A DNA stretch of 20,000 nt from Cristatella mucedo (taxonomy: Eukaryota > Bryozoa > Phylactolaemata > Cristatellidae), in assembly GCA_009760855.2 (NCBI GenBank), contig WPIO01000041.1, positions 2,685,001 to 2,705,000 of the forward strand, written 5' to 3'. Within the stretch, counting starts at the first letter, position 1; each line of letters begins with the position of its first letter. A program made the translations under genes and the position numbers. The notes under the pieces are model-generated. The model saw nothing but the letters and a program-made list of their open reading frames with translations. It had not been told where the DNA came from and made no database searches. Positions 17,807-20,000 of this stretch are shown here, piece after piece.

Positions 17807-18438
17807 GTAAGCTAAAGGCACTGTCTCCAAAATATTTGAGGTTTGTAGGAGTTGTAGCTAAACGATTAGATTCGGATAAGCAGGCGGTACTATGCCTATC
17901 CTGGTAGGGAGTAGATCTGATAAATAGGTTGGAGCCAAAGAATGAAGTTACCTAAAAGTGAATGACAAAACCTTGAAGTCGATGTGTTGCTTGACTGGGA
18001 GCCAGTGCAGATCGGTGAGAAGTGGTGATGCAGCAACTGCGACACTCACGTCAGACAAGCCTAGCTGCTGAGTTTTGCACCAGCTGTAAGGCCCCTGATT
18101 GCACAGACCGGCAGACCAGCAAGCAGTGAGTTACAGAAGTCAAGATTAGATGTCACAAATGCTTAGACCAATTAAGATCTAGTATCCTTGTCTAAGCAAG
18201 CCCGAATATTAGAAATGTTATGCAGCTGAAAGTAGGCAGACTTGACTGTGGAGCTGATGTGGTCGTCTTGTGAACTTGTGGTCACTTTGGAACGGAACAT
18301 GTCAATTTCGCAAAGACGAAACAGGAGATATTCGGGAACAGCCGATCTTAAGCATTAATCTTTCCAGTTTCTGACTCACACTTGGTTGGCTCATAGCTAG
18401 TAAGTTGGTTTTATCCTCCTCATCCAGTTTGAGAAAGT

Positions 18439-18468
18439 TTGCTGACATCCATGTGTGGATGTCAGCAA
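18439..18468. repeat. 13-bp perfect hairpin inside the old LINE
   Basis: TTGCTGACATCCA, loop TGTG, then TGGATGTCAGCAA. It falls in the RT-coding block that reads ADIHTWMSA on the minus strand, so it may be a by-product of that coding sequence. Confidence 0.85.
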
Positions 18469-18886
18469 TACATGCAGCAAAGGAGTTGAGAGAAATCGCC
18501 GCGCTAGAGGGCTGGGAGGTATCAAAGCAAAGGTACAACTACCTAAACGTGAGTGACAGTACCTCAAAGGCAATATGCCGCTTGATAAAAAGCCAGTGTA
18601 CGTTGATGAGAAGTGAATACAGCCAGAACGTCAAAAAAAAGCATGAGGCAGCTTGGCTGTGGTATCCTTATCTAAGCAAATTTAAATGACCGTTGGCATC
18701 TCCTCTCGGAAATCTCTCGAGATAGCACCTCAACTGTGCAGTGCCAGTGATGCCCAGGCGAGATAATAGGCGCTCAACAAGGAATCGGCAATAGATAGCA
18801 TCAAACGCTGTCTAAAGATGCAGCAGAAAATAGTAGTTCAGACGCGTCCCAAGTCGACATTCCGGGTAAGGTCGCTATATAAAAAG

Positions 18887-19068
18887 ATACTAGCTGATTT
18901 AAAAGCCTCTTCTTATATAGCGACAGAAGAGCCTTAAAGGCTATCACGGCTGCTTGTGGCAGCACTAAAGGATCGCCCACGGCAGGAGACGAATCGACGA
19001 CCTAAGAGGCGAGGTCTTAAAGAGCAACCGCCTTACTTAGGGTGGGCCATCACTGCTCACCAATACAC
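18887..19068 (-). mobile_element. SINE family 2 copy nested in the old LINE
   Basis: The body (AGCGACAGAAGAGCCTTAAA, GGCTATCACGGCTG) and a degenerate tRNA head (GCAACCGCCTTACTTAGGGT) match the SINEs at 15886 and 19486. The LINE match stops near 18886 and resumes at 19069 with AGCAGTGTTGACTCTGCAAG. This corresponds to a continuous stretch at 180-240 (AGCAATGCTGACTCTGTGGA), which shows the insertion directly. Confidence 0.85.
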
Positions 19069-19190
19069 TCACAGCAGTGTTGACTCTGCAAGGAGTGATC
19101 AGCTCCAAAATAAACCTGACAAAAACTTACTACCTAAGCATGAACAGAACAGGGCAGAGCAGCGACAGGAGTGCTCACAGGAGGATGCAT

Positions 19191-19216
19191 CGCTCCTGCA
19201 GCCCTCTGCAGGAGCG
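19191..19216. repeat. 11-bp perfect hairpin
   Basis: CGCTCCTGCAG, loop CCCT, CTGCAGGAGCG. It lies between two SINEs in sequence of no recognised function. It could be a structured RNA or DNA element, or the edge of a small inverted-repeat transposon. Confidence 0.85.
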
Positions 19217-19485
19217 TTTCTACTGCGGCAGAACGAAGCACTGCACCCCGAGCGTGACACTGCAGCTGAGCGGGCAGGACCGCGAGAGCCCAGCACAGCA
19301 GGCAAGTGAGTCGCAGACGAACAAGGTATGCGTATGATGAGGAAAGGGTGCACGGAACCGGTGGAAATTCTTTGCACGAGAAGTAAGAGCAGGAGCGTGA
19401 GCAGCATAAGCTGCTCATCAAGAGCTCATCATGAGCAGCTCACAGGTGAAGCGTTCAGCTGAGACCCGATGAGAAAGACACGACA
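19217..19485. other. No gene recognised
   Basis: About 270 bp with loose GAGCAGC/GCTGCTC repeats at 19395-19445 that form imperfect palindromes. No coding similarity recognised. Confidence 0.3.
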
Positions 19486-19660
19486 TAGTGAGCCGTAATG
19501 GCCCACTAGGTAAGGTGGTTGCTTTTCACCACCTCGGCCCGAGGTCGTGGGTTCGAATCCTGCGGTGGGCGATCCTTTATCGCCACTGGAAGCGGTGGTG
19601 ATAGCCTTAAAGGCTCTTCCGTCGCTATACAAAAGGAGGCTGTTAAATCAGCTAACATTT
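19486..19660 (+). mobile_element. tRNA-derived SINE (family 2), sense orientation
   Basis: Starts GTGAGCCGTAATGGCCCACT, then TAGGTAAGGTGGTTGC, hairpin arms ACCTCGG and CCGAGGT, and a perfect B box GGTTCGAATCC at 19550-19560. The body reads GCGGTGGGCGATCCTTTATC, then AGCCTTAAAGGCTCTTCC and CGTCGCTATACAAAAG. This is the best preserved copy of the family in the window. Its 3' end has no ATT tail, unlike the SINE at 7880, so it belongs to a second family. Confidence 0.88.
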
Positions 19661-20000
19661 TTTGTACGACAAAGCCGCTGGACAAAAGCTTGCTGCAAAG
19701 CTGCAAATGACCCTCACCTTGCCTTCCCGAGCAAAGCTCTGCAGGAAGTCGGCCAGGCCACTCTTCAAATCATTGATGCCTACAATTGCGACAGCACGGA
19801 GTTGGCAGATTGGAATTGGCTAGAGCTGAGCCCTGGGACGTAGCACTGTGCTACGTCCAGCGACTGGAGCAGCGCCTACGGCTGCAGCTGGCAACACATT
19901 TCCCACCGTCTCTCGCGCTGAGCGTGACTTGGCGAGATCGGGTGCCGAGCTATTTCGCAGCCAAAGCAAATAAGTGAGTGAGGCTCACTCATCGTGCAAC
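19661..20000 (+). other. Unassigned sequence, possibly exonic
   Basis: Two overlapping open stretches occur. One (from about 19690) reads PSKALQEVGQATLQIIDAYN then CDSTELADWNWLELSPGT. The other (19786-19977) reads WDVALCYVQRLEQRLRLQLA. A good donor-like site follows (AATAA|GTGAGTG at 19969-19976). No homologue is recognised. A short hairpin (GGACGTAGCAC-T-GTGCTACGTCC) sits at 19836-19858. Coding status is unknown. Confidence 0.25.

Larger units (their letters stand above)
17183..19137 (-). mobile_element. Old LINE copy with two nested insertions
   Basis: From left to right the + strand has a diverged (AAT)n tail and hairpin (17183-17260), 3' UTR, ORF2 C-terminal region to GGAGCATG at 17516, an interruption, and then ORF2 continuing from 17807. 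Near 18420-18480 the minus strand reads IADIHTWMSANFLKL, an RT block downstream of the YADD box. Positions 18720-18880 and 19069-19137 match 1-240 of the window (AGTGCCAGTGATGCCCAGGC is shared), split by a SINE. Many stops show it is long dead. Confidence 0.85.

Noticed and set aside
19486-19575. Functional tRNA gene
   Set aside because: Multiple diverged copies with the same non-tRNA body show it is a SINE head.

Overview
This is animal nuclear DNA, probably from an invertebrate. It holds a spliced gene with GT-AG introns, non-LTR retrotransposons, tRNA-derived SINEs with RNA polymerase III box sequences, and long microsatellites. There are no bacterial-style operons. The species cannot be fixed from the sequence.

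The one clear host gene is on the + strand, from 4327 to 14877. It encodes a prohormone/neuroendocrine convertase of the PC2 type (PCSK2, called amontillado in Drosophila), a kexin/furin-class subtilase. I traced ten coding exons: 4327-4473, 4730-4876, 9057-9133, 9649-9734, 10147-10322, 10641-10856, 11660-11760, 11982-12215, 14140-14304 and 14580-14877. Their phases agree at every junction and sum to 1647 nt, that is 548 codons plus stop. They run from the end of the propeptide, through a TKR|GY maturation site, the whole catalytic domain (Asp, His, the PC2-specific oxyanion Asp, Ser) and the P domain with RRGD, to a short C-terminal tail. The signal peptide and most of the propeptide are not seen; those exons should lie upstream, probably outside the window. 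Introns range from about 220 to 4180 nt, and one uses a GC donor.

The rest is mostly repeats. Positions 1-2199 (- strand) hold a frameshifted L2/CR1-like LINE ORF2 with endonuclease and the start of reverse transcriptase, cut by the window edge. About ten copies of a LINE 3' end, a roughly 40-nt hairpin followed by an (ATT)n tail, are scattered through the window, mostly inverted relative to the gene. At least one tRNA-derived SINE carries the same 3' end. The downstream flank (15.9-19.7 kb) is a nest: an old inverted LINE copy (17183-19137) is interrupted by a young LINE tail (17517-17806) and a tRNA-SINE (18887-19068).

The most notable host-gene points are these. Two cysteines that form a conserved disulfide in this family are both missing. 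A 35-bp unit is tandemly repeated three times across the 3' splice site of the catalytic-His exon. A ~270-bp inverted repeat sits in the introns flanking the two exons that include the catalytic-Ser exon, a layout that favours exon circularisation. A 20-bp perfect palindrome encodes part of the shortened C-terminus.
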